Assembly: GCA_002339125.1 (NCBI GenBank)
Contig: DDJQ01000143.1
Span: 547-63,440, forward strand
Source of the DNA: Alteromonadaceae bacterium UBA2620
GTDB taxonomy: Bacteria; Pseudomonadota; Gammaproteobacteria; Enterobacterales; Alteromonadaceae
DNA: 62,894 nt
Direction: 5' to 3'
Notes under the pieces: model-generated
Databases searched by the model: none
Seen by the model: only the letters and a program-made list of their open reading frames with translations
Told to the model about the DNA's origin: nothing
In this document: positions 33,406-41,986 of the stretch, piece by piece
Numbering within the stretch: the stretch's first letter is position 1
Layout: the number at the start of each line of letters is the position of its first letter
Program-made: the position numbers and the translations under genes

Positions 33406-35091
33406 TTAGTTCGCCAGAGCATTATCAAGTAATTCTTTGGCATTAGCCAGCGCATTGGGGGTAATTTTATCACCCGCCAGTAAACGTGCCAGCTCATCAA
33501 TTCTGGCTTGTTCAGTAAGCGCTAAAATATGAGTTTGGGTTTCGCTGTTCTCGGTTGTTTTGGTGACGAACAGCTGATTATGCGCCTGGGCCGCTACCTG
33601 TGGTAGGTGGGTAACACACATAACCTGATTTTCTTTACCGAGACGGCGTAATAACTGACCTACTATCGAAGCCGTGGGGCCGCTGATACCGGTGTCCACT
33701 TCGTCAAAAATCATTGTGGGGGTCAGGCTGGTATCACGGCTGATCACCTGTAGTGCCAGGCCAATTCTGGATAATTCCCCGCCAGACACCACTTTATCCA
33801 GTCGATCCTGCGGTTGCCCCGGGTTTGTCGCCACTTTCATGACCACCGTATCCATACCCATTGCAGAAGGACGTGCCTGTTCGCCATAGGCCACATCAAT
33901 GTAGAATTCTGCGTGAGGCATATTCAATGTGCGGATCTGTGTCTCAACCATTCCGGCTAACTTTCCGGCTGCGTTACAGCGGCTTTGCGAGAGTTTTTCA
34001 CTGGCGGCAATATACTCAGCATGGCTGCTTTCCAGCTCTTCCTGCAAGGCTGTCAGTCTTTCCGTATCGGCACTAAGGCCGGCCAGCTCTTCAGCCAGTT
34101 GCTGGTGATGTTCGTACAGTGCTTCGGGCATTACCTGGTGCTTTCGGGCCAGCTCCATGGCCTGGGCAAAACGCTTCTCAACCTGCTGCAAACGCATCGG
34201 ATCGATTTCCAGTTGATCACAATAACTGCGTAGCTCATTAGCCGATTCTTCCACCTGAATGGCAGCTTCGTTTAACATTGCCACAATGGGGGTTAATGCC
34301 GGGTCGTGATCCTCCAGATTACTGAGTTTATCAATGCTGGTCTGGATGGCCGACAACGCATTAAATTCGTCGGCTTCATATAAATTATAAAAGCTCTTTT
34401 GCGCTTCCTCGAGCAGGGTCTGGCCATTGCTCAGTCGTTTGTGTTCAGCTTCAAGCTCACCGAACTCGCCTTCCGCCAGGGCAAACTCGTCCAGTTCAGC
34501 TACCTGATAGCTTAATAATTGCTCTCTGTCGGCACGTTGCTGGGCAGCCTGTTCCAGAGCGCTTAATTCTTTTGCCAGTTGTTGCCAATGCTTGTAAGCC
34601 GATGCCGTTGCAGAGAGTAAAGGGCCGTGTTCGGCAAAATCATCCAGCAGTTTGCGTTGTACGTCGTCTTTTAATAACTGCAGGTGGGTATTCTGCCCGT
34701 GGATCGCCAATAAAAACTGCCCCAACTGTTTTAGTTGCTGAAGCGCAACCGGTACGCCATTAATGAACGCCTTTGAACGGCCTTCTTTGGAGATCAGTCG
34801 ACGAATAAAGCAGGTGTTGGGATCGTCATCCAGTACCACGTCATTTTCATCCAGCCAGGCTCTCGCCAGCGGCGCGTCGAGCAGCGAAAAATACGCAATG
34901 ATCTCTGCCTTATCAGCGCCTTTTCTTACTGCCGATGCATCGGCACGCTCACCAAGGCATAGGCTTAGCGCGTCGATAGCAATGGATTTACCTGCACCGG
35001 TCTCACCGGTCATCGCTGTCATGCCGGTCTCAAAGGCAATGTTGATTTCTTTCACTACAGCGAAGTTTTTAACCGATAAATGCGATAACAT
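33406..35091 (-). CDS. recN: DNA repair protein RecN
   Basis: 561 residues, an SMC-like ATPase acting at double-strand breaks. Walker A TGETGAGKSIAIDAL near 32, a long central coiled coil (about 155-375), signature VSGGELSRIGLALQVI, and Walker B TMIFDEVDTGISG, followed by a D-loop. Start at 35091 gives the conserved MLSHLSVKNFAVV. A LexA-like box lies 36-55 bases upstream, so it is presumably SOS-induced. Confidence 0.96.
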   Translation of the reverse strand: MLSHLSVKNFAVVKEINIAFETGMTAMTGETGAGKSIAIDALSLCLGERADASAVRKGADKAEIIAYFSLLDAPLARAWLDENDVVLDDDPNTCFIRRLISKEGRSKAFINGVPVALQQLKQLGQFLLAIHGQNTHLQLLKDDVQRKLLDDFAEHGPLLSATASAYKHWQQLAKELSALEQAAQQRADREQLLSYQVAELDEFALAEGEFGELEAEHKRLSNGQTLLEEAQKSFYNLYEADEFNALSAIQTSIDKLSNLEDHDPALTPIVAMLNEAAIQVEESANELRSYCDQLEIDPMRLQQVEKRFAQAMELARKHQVMPEALYEHHQQLAEELAGLSADTERLTALQEELESSHAEYIAASEKLSQSRCNAAGKLAGMVETQIRTLNMPHAEFYIDVAYGEQARPSAMGMDTVVMKVATNPGQPQDRLDKVVSGGELSRIGLALQVISRDTSLTPTMIFDEVDTGISGPTASIVGQLLRRLGKENQVMCVTHLPQVAAQAHNQLFVTKTTENSETQTHILALTEQARIDELARLLAGDKITPNALANAKELLDNALAN

Positions 35092-35109
35092 AAATGCCTC
35101 ACAGTTTGA

Positions 35110-35146
35110 CTAGATGAATATACAGTATGTGTAAATATATACAGTA
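35110..35146 (-). promoter_or_regulatory. recN: LexA (SOS) box upstream of recN
   Basis: On the minus strand TACTGTATATATTTACAC matches CTGT-N8-ACAG at seven of eight core bases (plus-strand core 35129-35144). A second TACTGTATAT half-site follows at 35118-35127 with a poor second half. E. coli recN also carries two boxes, so tight SOS control is likely. Confidence 0.75.
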
Positions 35147-35456
35147 TTTTCGGTGAGATAAATGCTACTTAGCGCAATTCCCATGATTAATCAGCCAAGA
35201 GGCTGATAATGCTATAAAAAAAGTTTTTCCAGAAGCTGTAGCAAGGTAACATTTGTGGTGTAGTTAAATAAACCCGGCTATATCAATACCTATTTATACC
35301 TTTCATCACCGGGGAAATTTCAGGTGCCTGAAAATACACGGCTTAATATTTTTCACGTATACAAAATTAAACGTTTTTAAAGAATCGTACATAGCAACTT
35401 GGTAAATCTGGCGTATAGTTTAATTTTTACCCTAATCACGTTGTCGAATGTAGATT
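35147..35456. other. Intergenic region between recN and the PAS/coiled-coil gene
   Basis: No coding signal. It must contain the divergent promoters. The only structure I see is a hairpin ATCAGCC-AAGA-GGCTGAT at 35190-35207 followed by an A-rich stretch ending in GTTTTT (35216-35228). The last 100 bases are AT-rich, as expected before a start. Confidence 0.5.
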
Positions 35457-38400
35457 ATGAGCGCTTGTTGCCAGAGAAATTATCTCCAGAACAAGGGATT
35501 GTTACTGCTCAGTGCTGTGACACCCAATGTTTATGCCTTTCCGTCTTCCCTGCAGGCGTTATCGCCGGACCAGTTTAACCTGCTGACCTATGCCGCTATT
35601 GCCTGCGCAGGCTTGTTATTACTGGCGATTTTATTTGGCGCTTTCAAGCGAAGCCGGCTGAATAAACAGCTTAACCAGGCCAATTCACTGCTCACTGTAC
35701 AGCAGGAGCGCTTAAATGCAGTGAGTGTAGGGGTTATTCTGGTTGATGAAGCACTGGCGGTGACCTATGCGAACCGCACGGGGGCATACTTATTGGGTCA
35801 GAACGCACATACCGTGAAAGGGAAAGGGCTGGCAGATTTGCTGCCGGTGGAAGCACAACAATTACTTAGCCAGGCCAGCGGCGCCAGCCGGGAACTGTCT
35901 ATCCAGTGTGTGCTGGGTCAGCGGGAGAGGGCATATCGCTTGCGTATAAATCCTGCTCTCAGCCAGGCGGCAGAAGCGCATATGATGATCATCGTTGAGG
36001 ATGTGCAGGATTACCAACAGCGCCTGGATGATTCTGCCGCCATGCTTGACCATGTCAGCGGACTATTCGATGGTCAGAAACTGGGCCTGGCGAAAATTGA
36101 GCTGGCCGCGCAACAGCTTACAGTCAACGAAAGTTTAGCCGGCTGGCTCGGTATTGAGCCCGGCGAGCTGTCGATGGAAGAGTTTATGCAGCGTGTAGAC
36201 TCTCGCGATCAGCAAATGCTCAGTGTCGCGCTGGAGCGCCTGGCGAGTGGCGAATTGCTCGAGGTCAGTACGTCTTTGCTGGCAAAAGATGACAGCCTTA
36301 TACCCGTTACGTTATGTGGTGCTCTGGCAGAGCATACCGGTGAGTCTGATTCACCTGTTGCGCATATGTCGGTAGCCGACTGCCGACAGATAACCCGCGC
36401 CAGAACAGAGCGTGACGTGGCTATACAGCGTTTTAATGCACTGGTATCCACTGCTACACAGCCGGTATATTTACTCGATGCTGAGCGCAAATTTGTCGAC
36501 GCCAACCGGGCATTTCTGAGTTTGTTTAAAACCGACTTAATGTACATTAAGGGTAAACCGGTTAGCGAACTCAAGCAGTTTGATGAAGCCTTTAAGGCCC
36601 TCCATCAAACCCGGGATAAAATGACGACCAGTCGTCAGGCTATAACGGTAGAAAGAGATGACGGAAAACGTCTGTCGCTGCAAGTGGTGTTGCAGGCACT
36701 TGCGGGAGAGTCGGGTGCTGCTATGGGGATTATCGAGGATCATACCGAGGTGGAAGCCCTGACCCATGATGTGGCCGAAGCCAAAGATCGCCTGAGTATG
36801 TTTACCGACCATTCACCAATGGGTATCGCGGTGTTTAATCGCGAAGGCGATATTAAAGAAGTTAACCAAACCCTCTGCCGTCAGCTGGAAATGAACAGCC
36901 AGCAACTCATGTCACAGTCATTTTATCAGTTGTTCTCGGATAAAGCGGAAACCGATAAGTTAACCCAGCGACTGGACAGGCACGATCAGGCTCGAGAGTT
37001 CCCGGCCCGCTTAAAATGCGGTACCAACAAAACTTTTTCGACAACCCTGCACGCCAACAAAATCAGTGAGATCCCTGAAGAATATGTGTGCTGGATCGGT
37101 AGCCGTGAAGAACAGGATTACCTCAACAGTCGCTTTGAGCGCCTGGTGAAGTACGCCAGTGTGCCGGTAGCACTGCTAACCAATGATTGCTTTACGCAGT
37201 TTAACTCTGCCGCCTGTGCTTTTTTTGGTATTCAGGATGAAGAAGAAATGCTGGGCCTGAAGTTAACGGCCCCCGAGTTGCATGGCGCAACAACCAATAC
37301 AGAAACCCTCGCGCAAAAGCTGGAAACCGTTGGTAGCCGCGGTCAGGTGGTTACCCTCAGCTGGCAACACCAGTATCAGCAGCGCGTGTTACCCTGCGAG
37401 CTTACGCTTATTCCTATTCTGAGAGACGCTAAATTACAGGGCATCATTTGTATCTGGATTGACTTGCGGGCCATTGAACAAGCCAAAGCGGCCCGAACTG
37501 AGGCAGTTAAACTTCGTGAGGCGGCAGAGCTGGAAGTTGAGGCTAAACAACAGCTACTGGCCAGTAGCCAGCATCAATTGGCGCAACAGCAGGAAGCCCT
37601 GGCAGAAACGGAGCAAACACTGGCGCAGGCCGAACTTAAATTACAGGATGCCGAAGTTACCCTGTCGGAAAAAATTGAAACCATCTCAGAGCTTCAGCAG
37701 GCTCATAAAGATATCAGTAAGCATCTGGCCAGTCTGAAATCTGATTACACCCAAAACCGTGAAATGCTGGAAGAAAGTCAGCAGGCTAATGCTGCGCTTG
37801 AGGCGCAGCTCGAACGCTCCAGTATGAAAGTGGGCAGTCTGGAAAAACAACGCAACCAGATAGCCGACGCGCTGCAATACAGCGAACGTAAATATCGCGA
37901 GGCACAACAGCAATTGGAGCAGAGTCAGCAAGAGACATTGCGCCTTGAGCAACAACAGGCCGAGCAACAAAAAGCGGTTGAAAATTATGTGGCTGAAATC
38001 GCCGGTTTACAGGCTTCCATCGAAGATAAAGACAAGCAGATTGGTGATGTCAGCGGGCAGATAGCCGCGTTGCAATCACAGTTAACCAGTTCCAGTGAGG
38101 CATCGGAAAAATTGCGCGAGCAGTTGGCCAACCAGCGTAAAGCCAGTGAGCAGGCAGAGCTGGAACGCCGGGAACTGGCGATGGCCTATCAGAAAATGCA
38201 GGCTGAAGCCGAGGGCAAAGCGCGCCATATCGACCACTTGCAGCATGAGATGGAAATGCTCGAGGCGATGTCATCCCAGCAGAAAGGCGACATGCAGGCC
38301 CATGCCGAACAACTGGCAAAAGAGCTTGAAACCAAACAGTCGCAGCTGCAATCAACGCAAACGGCACTGGCTGAAATCAAGCAGCAGGCCGAACTGGATA

Positions 38401-39956
38401 AACAGGAAAAAGCCGCCCAGCAGGAACGCCTGGCGCAGCTGCAGAATGAACTGGCTGATATCGAAAATCGTTCAACAGAGCTGCAGTCGAAGGTAGCTGA
38501 AGCTGATGCCCGGCGTAAGGCTGAACATGAAGCGCTGCAGCAGGCGCTGCAGGCCAAGCAGGCGGAGTTACAGCAAACTGAGCAGATCCTGTCAGAAGCC
38601 AAACAACAAACTGAGGCGGAAAAACAGGAAAAAGCCCGTCAACAGGCTATCTTTGCCAAGTTGCAGGAAGAGCTCAGTGAAATGCAGCAACAATCCAGTC
38701 AGCAACAGCAGGCTATCCAGCAAAGCGAGCAAAAATGGCAGGCAGAACAGCAAAATCTGGCTAACGAACTGGCCGCCAAGCAGGCTAAACTGGCTGCGGC
38801 AGAAGCGGAGCTGGATAATCGTCAGAAACAAATGGAAGCCGAAAAGCTTGAGCGCGAATCACAGCAAAACAAGCTGGAGCAGCTGAAGTCGGAAATGGCT
38901 GATGTCGCTCAGCGTGCGGCTAAGCAAAAAGAAATGATGCTGGGTAGTGATGAGCAGTGGCGTAAGCATCACGAAGAAATTGAAGCGCAGAAACAACAGT
39001 TACAGCAAGCACTTGAAGAAGCGCAGAGTCAAAACTCCGCGATGCAAAACAAGCTGCAGTCAAGTATGGATGAACTGGCTGACGCCGAAGAAAAAGTTTC
39101 TTTAACCCAAAGCGAAGAACAGAAACTCCAGCAGGAGCTGAACCGCTCGAGAGAGCAGGCTCAGGCACTAGAAGCCAAGTTAGCTCAGCAGGAAGAGCAG
39201 GAAGCAAAACTTCAGGCGCAGGTGCAGGAGCAGCAGTCAGCCCTGAAATCGAGCCAGAGCAGCATCGAGCAGCTTGAGCAGCAGCAGCAATTGCTTACTG
39301 AGCAACTGGAAACGGTTCAGCGCGAGTACGCGGCGTCGCAGCAATCGCTAACTCAGCAGAACTCGTCACAGTCAGATTTACATGCGCAACTTAGCTCGCT
39401 GGAGGGTGAACTCAGTGAGCGTAAATCACAGCTCGAGAGTCGCGAGAAAGCGTTACAACAAGCTCAGGCGAAACTCAAAGACAGCGAGTCCAAACTGGCG
39501 GAGCAGGAAAAAGCACTGGTAGAAGCTCAGAAGGTTGAGTTGCAGCAGGCCCAGGAAGCCACTGTGCAGGTTCGTGAAAAACCCGACTTTGCCGACCTGG
39601 CAATGCCGCCGGATCCCAATACCTGGTTTGACTTGCTGAATTACCTGCAAAGCAGCCATCAGGTGAGCTCAATGGCCACATCATTAACCAGTCTGATGGA
39701 TAAGCTGGCAGAGGCTACCCGTATTATGGATGACGCGGTGATGGCCGACGACCACCGGGCCATACTCATGGGTTCCCGACGGTTGATCAGTGTGATCAGC
39801 ACCATTAATTCGGCGCCTTTAAAAGACATGGAGTCGCGTTTAAGTGCAGACTGCAACCATGACAATATTGATAATATTTCCATTTACTGGCCTATGGCAA
39901 AGCAAAACCTGCAGCGTACCCTAAGAGTGATTTATTCTCACCTGTATGAAGATTAA
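35457..39956 (+). CDS. Giant membrane PAS/coiled-coil protein with no recognised output domain
   Basis: 1499 residues. One membrane segment near 43-64 (TYAAIACAGLLLLAILFGA). Then about five PAS-like domains near 80-190, 197-310, 325-435, 445-555 and 560-680 (for example AVSVGVILVDEALAVTYANR; LVSTATQPVYLLDAERKFVDANR; FTDHSPMGIAVFNREGDIKEVNQ). Residues about 685-1385 are an uninterrupted Gln/Glu/Lys/Ala coiled coil, including three aligned 74-residue repeats. The last 110 residues form a helical domain that resembles an HPt domain but has no phospho-acceptor His. No kinase, GGDEF, EAL or methyl-accepting signature. It may be a scaffold or polar sensor; function not assigned. Confidence 0.8.
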   Translation: MSACCQRNYLQNKGLLLLSAVTPNVYAFPSSLQALSPDQFNLLTYAAIACAGLLLLAILFGAFKRSRLNKQLNQANSLLTVQQERLNAVSVGVILVDEALAVTYANRTGAYLLGQNAHTVKGKGLADLLPVEAQQLLSQASGASRELSIQCVLGQRERAYRLRINPALSQAAEAHMMIIVEDVQDYQQRLDDSAAMLDHVSGLFDGQKLGLAKIELAAQQLTVNESLAGWLGIEPGELSMEEFMQRVDSRDQQMLSVALERLASGELLEVSTSLLAKDDSLIPVTLCGALAEHTGESDSPVAHMSVADCRQITRARTERDVAIQRFNALVSTATQPVYLLDAERKFVDANRAFLSLFKTDLMYIKGKPVSELKQFDEAFKALHQTRDKMTTSRQAITVERDDGKRLSLQVVLQALAGESGAAMGIIEDHTEVEALTHDVAEAKDRLSMFTDHSPMGIAVFNREGDIKEVNQTLCRQLEMNSQQLMSQSFYQLFSDKAETDKLTQRLDRHDQAREFPARLKCGTNKTFSTTLHANKISEIPEEYVCWIGSREEQDYLNSRFERLVKYASVPVALLTNDCFTQFNSAACAFFGIQDEEEMLGLKLTAPELHGATTNTETLAQKLETVGSRGQVVTLSWQHQYQQRVLPCELTLIPILRDAKLQGIICIWIDLRAIEQAKAARTEAVKLREAAELEVEAKQQLLASSQHQLAQQQEALAETEQTLAQAELKLQDAEVTLSEKIETISELQQAHKDISKHLASLKSDYTQNREMLEESQQANAALEAQLERSSMKVGSLEKQRNQIADALQYSERKYREAQQQLEQSQQETLRLEQQQAEQQKAVENYVAEIAGLQASIEDKDKQIGDVSGQIAALQSQLTSSSEASEKLREQLANQRKASEQAELERRELAMAYQKMQAEAEGKARHIDHLQHEMEMLEAMSSQQKGDMQAHAEQLAKELETKQSQLQSTQTALAEIKQQAELDKQEKAAQQERLAQLQNELADIENRSTELQSKVAEADARRKAEHEALQQALQAKQAELQQTEQILSEAKQQTEAEKQEKARQQAIFAKLQEELSEMQQQSSQQQQAIQQSEQKWQAEQQNLANELAAKQAKLAAAEAELDNRQKQMEAEKLERESQQNKLEQLKSEMADVAQRAAKQKEMMLGSDEQWRKHHEEIEAQKQQLQQALEEAQSQNSAMQNKLQSSMDELADAEEKVSLTQSEEQKLQQELNRSREQAQALEAKLAQQEEQEAKLQAQVQEQQSALKSSQSSIEQLEQQQQLLTEQLETVQREYAASQQSLTQQNSSQSDLHAQLSSLEGELSERKSQLESREKALQQAQAKLKDSESKLAEQEKALVEAQKVELQQAQEATVQVREKPDFADLAMPPDPNTWFDLLNYLQSSHQVSSMATSLTSLMDKLAEATRIMDDAVMADDHRAILMGSRRLISVISTINSAPLKDMESRLSADCNHDNIDNISIYWPMAKQNLQRTLRVIYSHLYED
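38325..38990 (+). repeat. Three in-frame 222-bp repeats encoding 74-residue coiled-coil units
   Basis: Units begin at 38325, 38547 and 38769 (residues 957, 1031 and 1105) with LETKQSQL, LQAKQAEL and LAAKQAKL, and keep the same register through DKQEKAAQQ / EKQEKARQQ / EKLERESQQ and a Trp- or Arg-containing end. Identity is moderate, so the duplication is old. Seen directly by aligning the translated units. Confidence 0.7.
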
Positions 39957-40279
39957 TCGTTTGACTGGCGGCTTAGTAGTTGATGAATACTGCCGTGGCC
40001 GCCATTGTCATAATGTTCAGTAACGAAGAACGCATCGATGCTGGCTTAAATAATAAAAAATAAACCGCTTTACTTGCCTGCGGGATTAGCGTACCTTGGC
40101 CGGGCTTTAGAAAGTTAAAGCTTTATCCCTTACTGCATTATGCGTCTCTTTTTCTGCTTTTTATTCAATTAAGTCGAACTTGTATTTACATTTGCTTTAC
40201 TGGTAAATGTTTTCTTCGTATCTATAGCTTCACCGATGGCACGCCATCGCACTTAATATTAAATAAAAAGGTTTTAATT
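39957..40279 (+). promoter_or_regulatory. Long leader of the cold-shock gene
   Basis: No gene here. Long 5' untranslated leaders that refold with temperature are usual for cspA-type genes. A hairpin CGATGGC-AC-GCCATCG sits at 40234-40249, about 30 bases before the start, and a poly-A/T-rich stretch with AAGG forms the ribosome site. The leader start cannot be fixed from sequence alone. Confidence 0.5.
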
Positions 40280-40492
40280 ATGTCTGATCCTGTAAACGGC
40301 GTAGTAAAGTGGTTCAATGACGATAAAGGTTTTGGTTTTTTAACACCTAATCACGGCGGCAAAGACGTTTTCGTTCATTTCCGTTCTATCGCTTCTGAAG
40401 GCTTTAAGTCACTGGCTGAAGGCCAGCAAGTTCAATTTATTATTGAACAGGGCCAGAAAGGCCCGCAAGCTTCTAATGTGGTTGCATTATAA
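40280..40492 (+). CDS. Cold-shock domain protein (CspA family)
   Basis: 70 residues, a single cold-shock OB fold. RNP1 is KGFGFLTP and RNP2 is DVFVHFRSI; the N-terminal NGVVKWFND is characteristic. It binds single-stranded RNA and DNA and melts RNA structure, typically on temperature downshift or in growth transitions. It has its own leader and terminator, so it is a single-gene unit. Confidence 0.95.
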   Translation: MSDPVNGVVKWFNDDKGFGFLTPNHGGKDVFVHFRSIASEGFKSLAEGQQVQFIIEQGQKGPQASNVVAL

Positions 40493-40505
40493 AGCTGACG
40501 ATTTT

Positions 40506-40530
40506 AAAGGCTGGTAATAACCAGCCTTTT
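40506..40530 (+). terminator. Rho-independent terminator of the cold-shock gene
   Basis: AAAGGCTGGT-AATA-ACCAGCCTTT, a perfect 10-bp stem with a short T run, 14 bases after the stop codon. Confidence 0.88.
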
Positions 40531-40612
40531 AGTTCACTAACTCCTTTTTTCTGTTCGACCACCCGCCATTCAGATCTGCTTTTTTCCAATAATTAAAAAA
40601 ATAAGACACGCT

Positions 40613-40780
40613 ATGATTCAAACAATTAATGGTTTACGCATTAGTGTAAAACCACCTATATCCAATATTTCCGTGAACAAATTCAACGTTGCTTTTGAAG
40701 ACCGTCACAATAAAAAATACGTGCCGCTACAAAGCGCCATGGAAGCCAGAAAGTTTGTTGCCTGGTTACAGACGATTTAG
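40613..40780 (+). CDS. Small hypothetical protein, 55 residues
   Basis: Starts MIQTINGLRISVKPPISNIS and ends EARKFVAWLQTI before a TAG at 40778. No signal peptide; basic and mixed in composition. Ribosome site is weak (ATAAGA). It overlaps the end of the convergent porin gene by four bases. I do not recognise the family; the C-terminal helix with conserved-looking residues supports a real protein, but homolog searching is needed to be sure. Confidence 0.45.
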   Translation: MIQTINGLRISVKPPISNISVNKFNVAFEDRHNKKYVPLQSAMEARKFVAWLQTI

Positions 40781-41835
40781 TCAAAGGTCCAGCTTAAACG
40801 TAAGCCTAAAACAGCAGCGTCATCCGCCTCACGGGCTGCTCCCGGTGAGCCAATCCACTGCAAACTTGGCTGAACAGTCAGGCCGTTATTAAGCGTTACA
40901 GCATAGGTGAGTTCCAGCGCGGTTTCATCGCTACCATACTCAGGCGACCTCACATCTGAGGTTCGTGCATGAGCAATGGCGAAGCCGAACTTCTCGTCAC
41001 CAACGCCCCACAATTCACCGCTTATCTGCAGACCAACAGAGTAAAACTCATCGAAAAAATTAAACTTGCTGGCGCCAACGCCGGCCCGCCCAAACACGGT
41101 GATCTGGTGCTCTGAGGGTAATGGTTTAAAACGGTGTTCGGTACGCAGATAAAAACCGTTGTTTTTACCCCGGCTGGCGCCGGCATTTTGCAGCACTACG
41201 GAGTCATCATTATAACCCCACCATCCGGCCAGTAATTTACTTTGTGCCGACTCGTAAGCGTATTCTGTTACCACCAGCAGGTTGATGCGTTTTTCTTCCT
41301 GGGAGGCCGTATGATAATAAAAAAGCGGGTCGCCGGGTTCGCCATCAGCGAAAGCAAATTGCACCGAATGCTTACCGCGCTGATAACCAAACTTGGCGGT
41401 TAAACCGGGTTGCGGATAAGTGCTCGGGCCATTGGGGCCACTGATACCAAATACGGAGCCCATGCCAAAGGCACTGTGTACAAACAGATTAGCGCTCTGA
41501 AGTACATCAAAATGATAGTTGATGTCATAAACGCCAACCAGAGCAGAAAAAGACGAGGTCTGGTAACCCAACGCCAGGGTGCCTATATGCACGCCGGCTT
41601 CGCTGGCTTCAATATTACTGATACCCTGTTCATCGCCTACTATATCTGAAATCGACTGGTTATCGGTGAGCCAGAGTTCACCCTGTAAGGAAATGCCCGA
41701 ATCGAACTGGTACTGTGTTCCGAGGTTGGCAAAATAGAGCAGGGCAGAGGAGCGCTTGCGCCCGCCATGCAGGCTGGCAAAAGAGTCTACAATGACTTCA
41801 GCATAGATATCGGGCGTGTTGGCAGGCAGATCCAT
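40777..41835 (-). CDS. OprB-like carbohydrate porin without signal peptide
   Basis: 352 residues with alternating beta-strand pattern and a terminal aromatic (LGLRLSWTFD), typical of outer membrane barrels. LLAGWWGYNDD and the strand spacing resemble OprB-family sugar porins. The protein begins MDLPANTPDIYAEVIVDSF, which looks like the mature N terminus: no signal peptide precedes it, and an in-frame TGA seven codons upstream rules out a longer form with any start codon. The gene therefore may be a recent loss-of-function, or its 5' end has been replaced. Product would stay in the cytoplasm. Confidence 0.65.
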   Translation of the reverse strand: MDLPANTPDIYAEVIVDSFASLHGGRKRSSALLYFANLGTQYQFDSGISLQGELWLTDNQSISDIVGDEQGISNIEASEAGVHIGTLALGYQTSSFSALVGVYDINYHFDVLQSANLFVHSAFGMGSVFGISGPNGPSTYPQPGLTAKFGYQRGKHSVQFAFADGEPGDPLFYYHTASQEEKRINLLVVTEYAYESAQSKLLAGWWGYNDDSVVLQNAGASRGKNNGFYLRTEHRFKPLPSEHQITVFGRAGVGASKFNFFDEFYSVGLQISGELWGVGDEKFGFAIAHARTSDVRSPEYGSDETALELTYAVTLNNGLTVQPSLQWIGSPGAAREADDAAVLGLRLSWTFD

Positions 41836-41986
41836 GGCGCTCAGACTTCCGTTAATTCATCAGTATCCGCCAAATGGCGGGTAATTCTGCTCAATAATCA
41901 GCAGATTAACGTTATGTACTTTAATGAGTATAGCGCTACTTTGGATTAAGTGGTTCACCCAGTGTTAGTTTCTGCGTGGCAGCGAA

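Noticed and set aside
37459..39900. Long open frames on other frames and strand inside the giant coiled-coil gene
   Set aside because: They follow from Gln/Glu/Ala-rich codon bias of the main gene and have no ribosome sites.
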